A stretch of DNA of 64,000 bases from Prorocentrum cordatum (GCA_963575745.1 CAUYUJ010016483.1:211792-275791); one strand, 5' to 3'; counted from the stretch's first letter, positions 27,848 through 38,945 are shown. Program-made: numbers and translations. Notes: generated by a model from the letters alone, not told the origin.

Positions 27848-30800
27848 TCACCGCGAGAGGCCCTGGTCGCGCCGGGCCTTCGCGAGGACGCGGTAGACGA
27901 ACTGGTTGTTGGCCTCCTGGGCGCGCCGCTCAGGGGTCCAGCTGGCGCGAGCCCTCCGCGCCTTCTGTTGCAGGAGCGTCTTGTTCTTCTGGTAGTACTT
28001 GCGCTCCCGGGCCAGGATCGCGTCGCGGTGACGCTGGCGGCTCTCCCGCTTGAGCTTGGCTAGGCGCTCGGGGTTCCGAGAGCGCCAGTCGGCGTTGCAC
28101 TTCCGCTGGGCAGCGGCATGTGTGGCCCGTTGGGCCTTGGCTTTCTTGGGGCCCAGGGAGCTCGCGAGGAACTGCGCCCGGGAGACGGTCTGCTTGTTTG
28201 CCCTCGCCGTGCAGGGGCAGCGCCGGGCCTCGGCGAGGGTGCGATTCAGGCCGCACCGCACGCACTTGTAGGTAGCGACGGTGCCCTGCTTGGTCTCGCG
28301 GCGGCTGCCCTCCGTGCCGATGAGGTCGCAGAAGGCAGGCTGGATGCGTGGGCTGCGCTTGGCCAGGAAGGCCTGCCAGCGGGCAAAAGCGGCAGCGCCG
28401 CGGCGGGGGGCGTTGACGCCGGCGGCGGCGCGGGCGGCTCGGCCGCCGTCGGCGGCGCGGGGGGCGTTGGTGCCTTGACAGCTGCGCCAGTGGCGATTCG
28501 CCTCGGTGCGGCGCGCATTGCAGGTGGCGGCTGTGGGTTTCCATCCGCACGAAGGGCAGATGAGGTGGTGGCCGGCTGTGGGCAGTGGTACCTCTTGTTC
28601 CTCGGGGCAGCCCAGGAAGCTCCGGGCGCGGGCGGTGCGGCCACGGCGCGAGGAGGGGGCAGAGAGACCCAGCAGGCTGCGGGCGGCGTCCAGGTCGCTG
28701 TCGTCGTCGTCGCTGTCGTCCGTGATCCCGAGGAGCTCCTTGGCAGCCTCGAGGTCGGGGTCGGTGGTGCCGCGGCCGGCGCCAGTGAAGTCGGTGGGGT
28801 AAGGCAGCGCAGCGGCGCGCCACTCCTTGTCCTTCTCCTTGGTGAGGGGGGCCGCCGCCTTGGGGCGCAGCCACTGGTAGTGGCGGCTCTCGAGGACGAG
28901 CCACACCGCCTGCTTGTACTTGCTCCCGGCGGGGGGCTTCGGCGGGAGGTAGAGGGTCCAGTGGCCACTGGGCGACTTGGCCCAGATGGCAAACTCCGTG
29001 GAGCTGCCCACGGCGGTGGCGTGCACGGTCATGGACGTGGCGGCCTGCCCGGCTGTGGAGAGCTTCTCGACGATGTCGGCAATCTGGGGCACGTCGTAGT
29101 GCTTGGGGCGTTTCCGGAGCTCGGAGGCCATGATCAGGCGCAGGGAGGCCTGCATGTTCCCGCCGGGGTCGGTGTCCTCTTTCTTCAGCGCTTTCGGGTG
29201 GCGGCTCAGCGCGTGGATACCACGCGAGCTGGAGAGGTAGAAGCAGTCCCCCGCTCCGCCGCAGTCCACTGTGTCGAAATGCTCAGCGAATGGCTTGGGC
29301 GGTGTGGTCTTGGCTTTCTTGTCCTTCGGGGCGCCAGCGAGCGGGGGGCCCTTGCGGCCCGTGCCGGCTGCAGGCGTGCTGGCTGGAGGCGTGCCGGCTG
29401 GCTCGGCAGCAGGGGCCGCCTCGGCCGTGTCCATGGCGTGGTCGCCGCCCTCTGCTTCTGGGGTCGGTGCAGCAGGGGCGTGCTTGCTGGCAGGGGCGCC
29501 CCATGTACTCTTTGGCTTGGACGCCTCGTCGTCCCTCTTCTTCTTGGGGCCCGAGAGGACCATGGAGACGGTCACTCCTGAGCTGAACTGGAAAGCCGAT
29601 CGGTCAGGGCAATCCGCAAGGTCGCCGCGGAAAAACCAACGGCGACGACCAGACCTGGCCACGCTCGATACGTTGACGAAGCCCCGCGCGGTGATCCACG
29701 CCTCGACCTCATCGGTGTTTGTCCACCCTTCAGGGGCCCGCTGGATGCACCATCTGGGGCCGACACTGTCTGCGTCAATGATCACCTTCTTTGCGACCAC
29801 ACCGAGCGCCGCGTCGAGGGACGGGCGGAAGACGAGGCGGCCGGAGGCGCCGGTAGCAAGTTGGAGCACCCTGTTGTAGTACACGGATGCCGTCTCCTCG
29901 GACTTCTGGGGGAACCAGCGTGGCACGAGCGTGGTGCCTTGCTCGTTGCAGAAGACGCCGGTGGGGAGGGATCCGCCCATGATGTCGGAGCGGCCCGTCT
30001 CGCGGACGATGGCTACGCAGGTCACCTCCGACGTGTAGTCGATGGCGGCCTTCACGCGCTGGATGTGCTTGCACGCCTCCGGGCTGAAGACGAGGGCGGG
30101 GAGCGCCAAGGGCTCCTGGCGCGCACGCCCGAAAAGGGCATTCTCGGCGTAGGCGTCGGACACCGTGATGCGGACCGAGAAGGTGGCGACCTTCGGGGCG
30201 GGCTCGGCGGTGTCGTCCTTCACGGACTGGGGTAGCTTGGACCGGACGGGCGCGCCTGAGCCCACGCCCTCGAGCCAAGCCTTCTGCGTAGTGGGACCCC
30301 GCGGTCCTTCGACGAGCACGTCGGACAGCGGCGCCTTGGCGGAGTTGAACACGACGAAGGTGCAGGCGACGGTGCAGCCTGTGGCCCGGCGCCACTCCAT
30401 CACCTTGTCGTAGTCGTGGTCGGACTGGCACGCGATCACGACGGGCTCGATGATCGTTGCCTTGGGGGCGGCTGTGGCCTGGATGATCTTGGCACCGCCC
30501 CAGTCGAGCGCCCACACCTTGTGGAACGAGCGCTGGCCCTGCGGCGGTGGCGAAAGTTTTGCTGCAGCTGCCGGTGCGGGCCCTCGGGGCCCAGCAGGCG
30601 AGCTGGATGGCGGGGCGCCCGCCCTGGCGAGCACTGCCGTGAGCTTCTCGACGATCTGGCTCGTGGACGGCGGCTCCTTGAGGCGGTCAGCCTGGGCAAG
30701 GAGGCCCCGGAGCTCTGTCAGGAGCGGCGGCTCATGGGCGACCCGTCGAGGTCGCCGCGGTTTCTTCGGCGTAGTAGGTGAAACTGGTGCAGCCGGCTGG

Positions 30801-31093
30801 CGCTGCTGGTTCCCCGACAGCGAGTTCAGCTGCTTCTGCATGTTTGCCATGGCAAAGTGCAAGTGCTGGAGTTTCTTGCCCCTCGAACTCTGAGCTGCAT
30901 TTTTGCCTCCCCTGTCACCTCCTCCCCAGAGGGGGTCACGAATGTGAAACATATCAAAACTGTGAAACGTGTTCAAGCCATTGGAGCACGGCGCCACCGC
31001 CAGCTCATCCCCTCGTCGTGGGGTTCCGCTTTTGACCACTAGGTTCGCCTCGCCGGAGGGAGCCAGCGACCCGACGCGCCCGAGCTCCGCCAT
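27848..31093 (-). CDS. LINE ORF1 protein with OTU cysteine protease-like domain and zinc-type motifs
   Basis: An intact 1081-aa frame. The start MAELGRVGSLAP was chosen because its ATG (31093) is the first in frame inside the element; the frame itself is open upstream into the flanking satellite. Order: N-terminal Gln/Pro/Arg-rich part with MANMQKQLNSL at residue 82; a globular region of unknown function, about 180-560; a Pro/Ala/Thr linker; an OTU-like domain, about 605-745, with GGAGDCFYLSS (candidate nucleophile Cys617) and SRHYQWLRP (candidate His738); an Asp/Ser-rich stretch; CPSCGW...HWRSC, about 846-872; YKCVRCG...RCPC, about 943-963; and a strongly basic helical C-terminus. The Asp usually three residues before the Cys is Ala here. 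OTU domains are known from some LINE ORFs. Likely roles are RNA binding and proteolysis or deubiquitination. Confidence 0.8.
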   Translation of the reverse strand: MAELGRVGSLAPSGEANLVVKSGTPRRGDELAVAPCSNGLNTFHSFDMFHIRDPLWGGGDRGGKNAAQSSRGKKLQHLHFAMANMQKQLNSLSGNQQRQPAAPVSPTTPKKPRRPRRVAHEPPLLTELRGLLAQADRLKEPPSTSQIVEKLTAVLARAGAPPSSSPAGPRGPAPAAAAKLSPPPQGQRSFHKVWALDWGGAKIIQATAAPKATIIEPVVIACQSDHDYDKVMEWRRATGCTVACTFVVFNSAKAPLSDVLVEGPRGPTTQKAWLEGVGSGAPVRSKLPQSVKDDTAEPAPKVATFSVRITVSDAYAENALFGRARQEPLALPALVFSPEACKHIQRVKAAIDYTSEVTCVAIVRETGRSDIMGGSLPTGVFCNEQGTTLVPRWFPQKSEETASVYYNRVLQLATGASGRLVFRPSLDAALGVVAKKVIIDADSVGPRWCIQRAPEGWTNTDEVEAWITARGFVNVSSVARSGRRRWFFRGDLADCPDRSAFQFSSGVTVSMVLSGPKKKRDDEASKPKSTWGAPASKHAPAAPTPEAEGGDHAMDTAEAAPAAEPAGTPPASTPAAGTGRKGPPLAGAPKDKKAKTTPPKPFAEHFDTVDCGGAGDCFYLSSSRGIHALSRHPKALKKEDTDPGGNMQASLRLIMASELRKRPKHYDVPQIADIVEKLSTAGQAATSMTVHATAVGSSTEFAIWAKSPSGHWTLYLPPKPPAGSKYKQAVWLVLESRHYQWLRPKAAAPLTKEKDKEWRAAALPYPTDFTGAGRGTTDPDLEAAKELLGITDDSDDDDSDLDAARSLLGLSAPSSRRGRTARARSFLGCPEEQEVPLPTAGHHLICPSCGWKPTAATCNARRTEANRHWRSCQGTNAPRAADGGRAARAAAGVNAPRRGAAAFARWQAFLAKRSPRIQPAFCDLIGTEGSRRETKQGTVATYKCVRCGLNRTLAEARRCPCTARANKQTVSRAQFLASSLGPKKAKAQRATHAAAQRKCNADWRSRNPERLAKLKRESRQRHRDAILARERKYYQKNKTLLQQKARRARASWTPERRAQEANNQFVYRVLAKARRDQGLSR

Positions 31094-31126
31094 GAAGGGG
31101 AGCAGGAGGGTGTGGTCTTCCGCGTC

Positions 31127-31141
31127 CTGCCCCTGCCTCCA
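31127..31141. repeat. Target-site duplication, right copy
   Basis: CTGCCCCTGCCTCCA, identical to 26439-26453. It is followed by GCAGGTGGGGCAGGACGG, the continuation of the interrupted satellite unit. Confidence 0.85.
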
Positions 31142-31262
31142 GCAGGTGGGGCAGGACGGCCCAGGGAAAGGTGGCACCAAGAGAGCCCCAGGGAATCCCA
31201 AACAGCCCAAGATGGTTCCAAAAGCAACCCAGAAAAGCCCAAGAGGGTCCCGAAAAAAACCA
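31142..31262 (+). repeat. Remainder of the satellite unit split by the LINE
   Basis: GCAGGTGGGGCAGGACGGCC followed by GCCCAAGATGG-type subrepeats, as in the units at 22.9-26.4 kb. The satellite stops near 31262. Confidence 0.8.
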
Positions 31263-31384
31263 TGCAGTTATGGCGGAGATATTGATGATGATGCTGGCGG
31301 CGGCGGCGGTGTTTGTGATGACTCTTGTGAATGGCTTGGGCGATTTCCAGGTTTCCTGAGTGTCGGTGCAGGCTCGTTGACGAC

Positions 31385-31550
31385 TGTGGAATCCTATGAG
31401 ATCCCTTTGGAATCCTATAGGAGCCCCGATGGAATCCTATAGGATCCCTAAGGAATCCTATAAGACCCCTATAGAATCCTATTGAATCCCTACGGCATCC
31501 TATAGGATCCCAATGAAATCCTATTAGATCCCGATGGGATCCTGACGCAA
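31385..31550. repeat. Short tandem repeats of AATCCTATAGGATCCC type
   Basis: Eight or more degenerate units of about 17-20 bp containing GGAATCCTAT(A/T)RGA and CCTATAGGATCC. They are partly palindromic. Followed by a duplicated AAGGTGCTGTAGAG near 31550-31590. Confidence 0.75.
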
Positions 31551-32480
31551 GGTGCTGTAGAGGACCTTCTAAAAGGTGCTGTAGAGCTACTACAGAACCG
31601 CCTATTGAATGGCGAGCCCCCCGACGCCCTGGGGATGCACATGTACGTCGCGTGAGGGTTTAGGCGTAGATGCGCAAAATCTCAAACCTGAGATGCCCGC
31701 CTCCTCCAACCTCTCTCTAATAACCAACAGTCTCGGAACGGCTTATTGCAAACTCCCTCTTCAATATCACTGAGTTTGCCAGCAGGGGGCTAGGGCAACG
31801 TCCACATTCTGCTAGAGCCAATTGTGCGACTGGCAAGTCGTACGTAGGTGCTTGCCTGGGAGGTGGCCTTGGCGCGTGGTGTCAGGCCGCGGACAAGCAA
31901 GAGCCGAATTTTGAGACCTCTAGTTGAAACGTTTATGATATTAGGCTGCACTGCTGCTGTCTCTGGATTTGGGTCTGCTCCCAACGGACAGGGCTGCCAG
32001 ACCTCATGGACGACCGGGGGCAGCTGCGGATGTTGCGGACTTGCTTGCGCCGCCAGCGAAAAAGGACGACCAGCAAGGAGCAGGAGGGAAGGAAGAGAAT
32101 AAGGGGGGAAGATGATCAGTCAGCTCTGTGCTGGGCGACTTCTATATAAACACAAATGCATTCGGCTCGCGATGGAATCGCTTGAGCTTAGCCTGTGGCC
32201 TGTTTGGGGTGCGTGTCACGCTCCGGGTAATTAAACCCTTTACCGGCGCGTCCCGCGTGCGCGAGGCATTAGAGCTTGCACCAGCAGGCATATTACCAGC
32301 GCCGACAGCTTCGGCTGAAAAGGCTGTCGAAGGCCTGCATAAGTTAGGCATTCTCCCATGCTTCAGAGTGGGAAAAAACGTGAGAATTATAGCCAGAGCG
32401 CAGTATCCCCAAACAGGGTTTTTAGACCCACTGCGGTTTCCAAGGTCGATTGCGCGCCCGTCCAGTGCGGGCTGGCATGG
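31551..32480. other. Unique intergenic sequence without a supported gene
   Basis: Moderate-GC, non-repetitive DNA. The frame beginning at 32128 runs into the following macro-repeat, and no domain is visible. Nothing else was recognised. Confidence 0.4.
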
Positions 32481-34600
32481 CATGTTAAAACATGCCTCCT
32501 CCTCCTCCTCCTCCTCTTCCTCCTCGTCCACCTCCTCTTCATCCCGAAAGGCATCTCGGAGCCCAGAGTTGCGAAGATGTCTCCAGCGTAACGGGCTGGA
32601 CCACCTCGCGCGCGGCATCTCGGACCCCAGAGTTGCGACGATGTCTCGGGCGAAACGTGCTGCGAGGAAGTCTCAGGCGAAACGGGCCGGACCACCTCGA
32701 GCGCGGCGTCTCAGAGCTCCGAGTTGCGGGGGCCTCCTGGTGCCTCCTGGGGCCTCCTGGGGACCTCCTGGAGCTTCCTCCTGGGCCTCCTGTGGCCTCC
32801 TGGGGTTTCCTGAAGCGTCTTGGGGCTCCCAGGGGGGATATCTAACCTGTGGCCGTTTGGGCCCCTCAAAATGGAGGGGGGGCACAAGAGCAGGAAAATC
32901 AACGAATCGACACCGGATGTGTATTAACTTGACACGTTCTGATAGGCGGCCTCCTGGGGCCTCCTGGGAGCCTCCTGGGAATCTCCTGCGGACCCCTGGG
33001 GCCTGTCCTGGGCGTCCTGCGGCCTCCTGAAGCTCTCTGGGGCCTCCCCCTCCTCCTGCCTGCTCCCTCATGCACATCATCCGCCTCCTCCTTCTCCCTT
33101 CCATCTCCTCCTCCTCCTCCTCCTCCTCCTCCTCCTCCTCCTCCTCCTCCTCTTCATCCCGAACGGCATCTCGGAGCCTAGAGTTGCGAGGATGTCTCCA
33201 GCGTAACGGGCTGGACCACCTCGCGCGCGGCATCTCGGACCCCAGAGTTGCGACGATGTCTCGGGCGAAACGTGCTGCGAGGAAGTCTCAGGCGAAACGG
33301 GCCGGACCACCTCGAGCGCGGCGTCTCAGAGCTCCGAGTTGCGGGGGCCTCCTGGTGCCTCCTGGGGCCTCCTGGGGACCTCTGGAGCTTCCTCCTGGGC
33401 TTCCTGTGGCCTCGTGAACTCCACCTGGGGTTTCCTGAAGCCTCTTGGGGCTCCCAGGGGGGATATCTAACCTGTGGCCGTTTGGGCCTCTCCAAGGACA
33501 AGAGCAGGAAAATCAACGAATCGACACCGGATGTGTATTAATTTGACACGTTCTGATAGGCGGCCTCCTGGGGCCTCCTGGGAGCCTCCTGGGAATCTCC
33601 TGGAGACCCCTGGGGCCTGTCCTGGGCGTCCTGCGGCCTCCTGGTGCCTCCTGGGGCCTCCTGGGGACCTCCTGGAGCTTCCTCCTGGGCCTCCTGTGGC
33701 CTCCTGAACTCCACCTGAGGTTTCCTGAAGCCTCTTGGGGCTCCCAGGGGGGATATCTAACCTGTGGCCGCTTGGGCCCCTCAAAATGGAGGGGGGCACA
33801 AGAGCAGGAAAAATCAACGAATCGACACCGGATGTGTATTAACTTGACACGTTCTGATAGAGGGCCTCCTGGGGCCTCCTGGGAGCCTCCTGGGAATCTC
33901 CTGGGGGCCCCTGGGGCCTGTCCTGGGCGTCCTGCGGCCTCCTGGACCTCTCTGGGGCCTCCTGAGGCTCGCAGGGTCCCATGGAGGATATGTAACATGT
34001 GGTCTTCTGGGCCCCCAGGCTGGACCACCTCTTGCGCAGCATCTGAGAGCTCAGAGTTGCGAGAATGTCTTGTGCGAAACAGGCCGGACCACCTTGCGCA
34101 CGGCATCTCAGAGCTCAGAGTTGCAAGGATGTCTCAGGCGAGACGGGCCGGACCACCTCGCGCAGGGCATCTCAGAGCTCAGAAGTTCGAGGATGTCTCA
34201 GGCGAAACGGGCCGGACCACCTCTCGCGCGGCATCTCCAAAGTCAGAGTTTCGAGGATGTCTCAGGCGAAACGGGCCGGACCACCTCGCGCAGGGCATCG
34301 CAGAGCTCAGAGTTTCGAGGATGTCTCAGGCGAAACGGCCCGGACCACCTCTCGCACGGTACCTCGGGGCTCAGAATTTCGAGGATGTCTCAAGCGAAAC
34401 GGCCCTTGTCCACCTCTCGCGCGGCGCCCCAGAGCGCAACTTTTCGAGGATGTCTCAGGCGAAACGGCCAATCCCGGCCAACTCAGAAACGAGAGTTGTG
34501 AGGATGTCTCAGGCGAAACGGCCAAAACCATAAAATTTGTGTGTGAGGATGTTTTTGCTCCGCCTTCCCTCGGCCGGAGTTAATTTGTATCACAACAGCA
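32481..34600 (+). repeat. Macro-repeat of about 2.6 kb, copy 1
   Basis: Composed of a CTC microsatellite, a unit of about 600 bp containing GAGTTGCGAGGATGTCTCC, GGGCCTCCTGGGG subrepeats, GGATATCTAACCTGTGGCCG and GACACGTTCTGATAG, a second 600-bp unit, a shorter third unit, and then a 64-bp minisatellite (34016-34533). The marker GACACGTTCTGATAG is at 32931, 33545 and 33847. The copy ends with CACAACAGCACCCCGTTCAG near 34590-34611. Copy 2 follows at 35080-37285. Confidence 0.8.
34016..34533 (+). repeat. 64-bp minisatellite (GGATGTCTCAGGCGAAACGG), block 1
   Basis: GGATGTCTCAGGCG recurs at 34127, 34191, 34255 and 34319, giving an exact 64-bp period, then continues less regularly to 34533. Because 64 is not a multiple of three, each unit shifts frame; the three plus-strand frames are therefore permuted versions of the same peptide, which argues against coding. 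Confidence 0.88.
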
Positions 34601-34611
34601 CCCCGTTCAGC

Positions 34612-35079
34612 AAGTTGGTTGGGGAAAAATCGTGACGTCGGATGTTTGGGGAGGGCGGAAGGCAGTGCGCGCATGACGGATGCTGAGGCGGCAGAAACGA
34701 CGACGGCGGGGACGGGGAGGCGGAGGCAGAGGCGCAGCAGCGGGAGGCGGGAGGCGGGAGGAGGGAGGAGGGAAGAGGAACCAGGCGGGAAGTGGGAAGA
34801 GGGAGGCGGGAGAAGGAATGAGAGAGGTTGTGATTGGAGCTCCTGTGCTACGAAACGTCTCAGGCAGAATGGGCCAGACCATCTCGCGCGCAACATCTTC
34901 GAGCCTCGCATTGCGAGGATGGCTCAATCGAAACGGGCCGGACCACCTCGCGAGCGACATCTTGGAGCTCAGTATTGGAAGGATGTCTCAAACGAAACGG
35001 GCCGGACAATCTTTCGCACACGTTTTGACAAGTCCACATCGCACTCGCTTCCCGTTAGGTCCTCTCCTGCAACTCCCTT
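34612..35079. other. Spacer between macro-repeat copies
   Basis: GGAGGCGGGAGG purine-rich repeats at about 34710-34820, then three more diverged 64-bp minisatellite units at about 34855-35015 (ACGTCTCAGGCAGAATGGGC and similar). No gene is supported. Confidence 0.6.
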
Positions 35080-37285
35080 CCTTCTCCCTCCTCCTCCTCC
35101 TCCTCCTCCTCCCCCTCCTCCTGCTTGCTCCCTCATGCACAGCATCCGCCTCCTCCTTCTCCCTTCCATCTCCTCCTCCTCCTCCTCCTCCTCCTCCTCC
35201 TCGACCTCCTCTTCATCCCGAACGGCATCTCGGAGCTTAGAGTTGCGAGGATGTCTCCAGCGTAACGGGCTGGACCACCTCGCGCGCAGCATTTCTGACC
35301 CCAGAGTTGCGACGATTTCTCGGGCAAACGTGCTGCGAGGAAGTCTCAGGCGAAACGGGCCGGACCACCTCGAGCGCGGCGTCTCAGAGCTCCGCGTTGC
35401 GGGGGCCTCCTGGGGCCTCCTGGGGACCTCCTGGGGCTTCCTCCTGGGCCTCCTGTGGCCTCGTGAACTCCACCTGGGGTTTCCTGAAGCCTCTTGGGGC
35501 TCCCAGGGTGGATATCAAATCTGTGGCCGTTTGGGCCTCTCCAAATGGAGGGGGGGCACAAGAGCAGGAAGAATCAACGAATCGACACCGGATGTGTATC
35601 AATTTGACACGTTCTGATAGGCGGCCTCCTGGGGCCTCCTGGGAGCCTCCTAGGAATCTCCTGGGGACCCTTGGGGCCTGTCCTGGGCGTCCTGCGGCCT
35701 GCTGGAGCTCTCTGGGGCCTCCCCCTCCTCCTGCCTGCTCCCTCATGCACATCATCCGCCTGCTCCTTCTCCCTTCCATCTCCATTTCCTCCTCCTCCTC
35801 CTCCTCCTGCACCTCCTCCTCTTCAACCCGAACGGCATCTCGGAGCCTAGAGTTGCGAGGATGTCTCCAGCGTAACGGGCTGGACCACCTCGCGCGCGGC
35901 ATCTCGGACCCCAGAGTTGCGACGATGTCTCTGGCGAAACGTGGCGCGAGGAAGTCTCAGGCGAAACGGGCCGGACCACCTCGAGCGCGGCGTCTCAGAG
36001 CTCCGAGTTGCGGGGGCCTCCTGGGACCTCCTGGTGACCTCCTGGGGCTTCCTCCTGGGCTTCCTGTGGCCTCCTGGACCCCACCTGGGGTTTCCTGAAG
36101 CCTCTTGGGGCTCCCAGGGGGGATGTCTAACCTGTGGCCGTTTGGGCCTCTCCAAATGGAGGGGGGGGGCACAAAAGCAGGAAAAATCAACGAATCGACA
36201 CCAGATGTGTATTAACTTGACACGTTCTGATAGGCGGCCTCCTGGGGCCTCCTGGGAGCCTCCTGGGAATCTCCTGGAGACCCCTGGGGCCTGTCCTGGG
36301 CGTCCTGCGGCCTCCTGGTGCCTCCTGGGGCCTCCTGGGGACCTCCTGGAGCTTCCTCCTGGGCCTCCTGTGGCCTCCTGAACTCCACCTGAGGTTTCCT
36401 GAAGCCTCTTGGGGCTCCCAGGGGGGATATCTAACCTGTGGCCGCTTGGGCCCGTCAAAATGGAGGGGGGGGCACAAGAGCAGGAAAAATCAACGAATCG
36501 ACACCGGATGTGTATTAACTTGACACGTTCTGATAGAGGGCCTCCTGGGGCCTCCTGGGAATCTCCTGGGGGCCCCTGGGGCCTGTCCTGGGCGTCCTGC
36601 GGCCTCCTGGACCTCTCTGGGGCCTCCTGAGGCTCGCAGGGTCCCATGGAGGATGGAGGATCTGTAACATGTGGTCTTCTGGGCGCCCAGGCTGGACCAC
36701 CTCTTGCGCAGCATCTGAGAGCTCAAAGTTGCGAGAATGTCTTGTGCGAAACAGGCCGGACCACCTTGCGCACGGCATCTCAGAGCTCAGAGTTGCAAGG
36801 ATGTCTCAGGCGAGATGGGCCGGACCACCTCGCGCAGGGCATCTCAGAGCTCAGAAGTTCGAGGATGTCTCAGGCGAAACGGGCCGGACCACCTCTCGCG
36901 CGGCATCTCCGAAGTCAGAGTTTCGAGGATGTCTCAGGCGAAACGGGCCGGACCACCTCGCGCAAGGCATCGCAGAGCTTAGAGTTTCGAGGATGTCTCA
37001 GGCGAAACGGCCCGGACCACCTCTCGCACGGCACCTCGGGGCTCAGAATTTCGAGGATGTCTCAAGCGAAACGGCCCCTGTCCACCTCTCGCGCGGCGCC
37101 CCAGAGCGCAACTTTTCGAGGATGTCTCAGGCGAAACGGCCAATCCCGGCCAACTCAGAAACGAGGGTTGTGAGGATGTCTCAGGCGAAACGGCCAAAAC
37201 CATAAAATTTGTGTGAGGATGTGTTTGCTCCGCCTTCCCTCGGCCGGAGTTAATTTCTACCACAACAGCACCCCGTTCAGCAAGC
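35080..37285 (+). repeat. Macro-repeat of about 2.6 kb, copy 2
   Basis: Same order as copy 1: CTC microsatellite (35090-35215), two units of 600 bp, a shorter unit, and a 64-bp minisatellite block. The marker GACACGTTCTGATAG is at 35606, 36218 and 36521. From about 35740 to 37285 it matches about 33060-34611 closely, with small indels. Both copies end at CACCCCGTTCAGCAAG. Confidence 0.8.
36690..37205 (+). repeat. 64-bp minisatellite, block 2
   Basis: Near-identical to the block at 34016-34533 in unit order and in the variant of each unit, so the whole block was duplicated rather than expanded independently. Confidence 0.88.
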
Positions 37286-37307
37286 TGTTTGGGGAATGAT
37301 ACACATG

Positions 37308-38900
37308 CCGCTTCAAACTTAAAGCCGAACTATAAACGATATTTAACAAAAAGGCCCGATGGAAAGAGAAAGGTTCAGAAATTTGAATCCAAACGTGGCG
37401 CACAAAGCCGCGTTCAAACACGAGGGAGAGGGAGGAGGAGGCGGAGGAGGAGAGGAGAGGAGAGGCGGGGTGCATGATCGCAAAGACTCGAGAGAGCTTC
37501 AGAGGACTTCAAAACGTGATTTCATGAGGGGCTCGTAGACCTCCACGACCCAGGCAGGGGGGTGCACGCCCCAAGAATGTCAAACACACGCTACGCTGGC
37601 CCTAGCTCCAGCATGCCAGGGGCGCCCAACGTGGCGCAAAGGGCATTCTGGGAGGCCCAACGCGACCCAGCGCGACTAAAGGAACAAGCGCGAGGAAAGG
37701 TGGGGGAGCGGGAGAGGCGGGGGGCAGGTACACGCTATACTGGCCCTGGCTCCAGCAGGGAGCGGGGCAAGACGGCTCAGCGCAATGTGACGTCAAGAGG
37801 GCCACGGGGAGATCCAATACAGCCCAGGATGGTTCCAAAAGCAGCCCAGAACGGCCCACGAGGGCCCCGAACCACACCAAAGAAGGCCAAACAGGGCTTC
37901 CGGAGAGGTCCGGGACAGCCCAAGGGAGCTTCACGAAGGCCCAAACGGCTGCCAAGACAGCCCAGGATGGTTCCGATTGCTGTCTGAAACTGCCCAGGGC
38001 TCAAAAGCGCCCAACATGGCCCCAAGAGGGCCTTATGGGAGGCCCTGCGCGACCCAGGACAGCACCCGCCAGGAAGAATGGGGAGGGCGTGAGGGGCGAC
38101 TGGGCAGGTACACGCTATACTGGCCCTGGCTCCTGCAAGGGGGGGCAGGACGGCTGAGGGCTCCAAGAGGGAAGGTCAAGAGGGCCCCAAGAAGTTCCAA
38201 GACAACCCAAAGGCCGCCCAGTAAGGACCAAAGGGCCGCCAGGATAGCCCAGGGCGGCACCGGTTGCTGCCCAAACCAACGCATGAGAGCTCAAAAAGCG
38301 CCCAAGACGGCCCAAGAGGTCCATCAAAGAGGGCCTGCGCGCCAGGATGGCCCCAATAACTGCCCAGAAAGGCCCAGAAGCGCCCCAAGAGCGGCCAAGA
38401 TGGCCCAAGAAGGCCTTCAGGGAGCGCGACCCAGGAGAGCACCCGCCAGGTAGGGTCGGAGGGGAAAGGGCGGGGGGCAGGTACACGCTAAACTGGCCCC
38501 GGCTCCAGCAGGGGTGGCAGGACGGCTCAGGGCTCCAAGAGGTAACGTCAAGAGGGCCCACAGGAGTTCCAATACAGCGCAAGATGGCTCCAAGAGCAGC
38601 CCGGAACGGCCCAGAAGGGCCGCCGAGCACCCCAAAGAATGCCCAACAAGGCTTCCAGAGGCCCAGTACGGCCTAACGGATTGCCACGAGGCTCATTCGG
38701 CCGCCAGGACAGCCCAGGGTGGTCCCGGCTGCTGCCCAAAACGACCCGAGCGGGTTCAAAAGCGCCCAAGACGGCCCAAGAGGACCACCATGGAGGCTAA
38801 CCGCGACTGGATGGCCCCGATAGCTGCCCAGAGCGGCTCAAAAGGCCCCAAGAGCGGCCAAGATGGCCCAAAAAGGCCTTCAAGGAGGCCTAGCGCTTGA
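37308..38900 (+). repeat. Second tract of the 350-bp satellite, with a unique leader
   Basis: Begins CTTCAAACTTAAAGCCGAAC and includes a GGAGGAGGCGGAGG tract and a TCCACGACCCAGGCAGGGGG block. The satellite marker GGTACACGCTATACTGG lies near 37729 and 38107, with a changed copy (GGTACACGCTAAACTGG) near 38480. The first 860 bp are duplicated at about 45768-46650. Confidence 0.8.
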
Positions 38901-38945
38901 GGCGGCGCACGGTGGCGCAACAGAGCGATCTAGGAGGACACCCAT

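Larger units (their letters stand above)
26439..31141 (-). mobile_element. LINE-like retrotransposon insertion with 15-bp target-site duplication
   Basis: CTGCCCCTGCCTCCA occurs at 26439-26453 and at 31127-31141, directly at both edges, and the outer flanks join into a normal satellite unit. Most other units have GGCCCTGGCTCC or similar at this place, so the shared variant marks a true duplication. The element lies between (26454-31126, 4673 bp) on the minus strand: an ORF1 start 34 bp inside the right edge, an intact 1081-aa ORF1, a 63-bp minisatellite where the start and core of ORF2 should be, and the C-terminal end of a LINE ORF2. The tail is short and GT-rich (GTGTGTG on the minus strand) rather than poly-A. 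Confidence 0.85.

Noticed and set aside
34065-34583. Arg-rich frames with SGETGRTTSR/RRNGPDHL motifs
   Set aside because: The repeat unit is 64 bp, so every unit changes frame. All three plus frames are permutations of the same three peptides.
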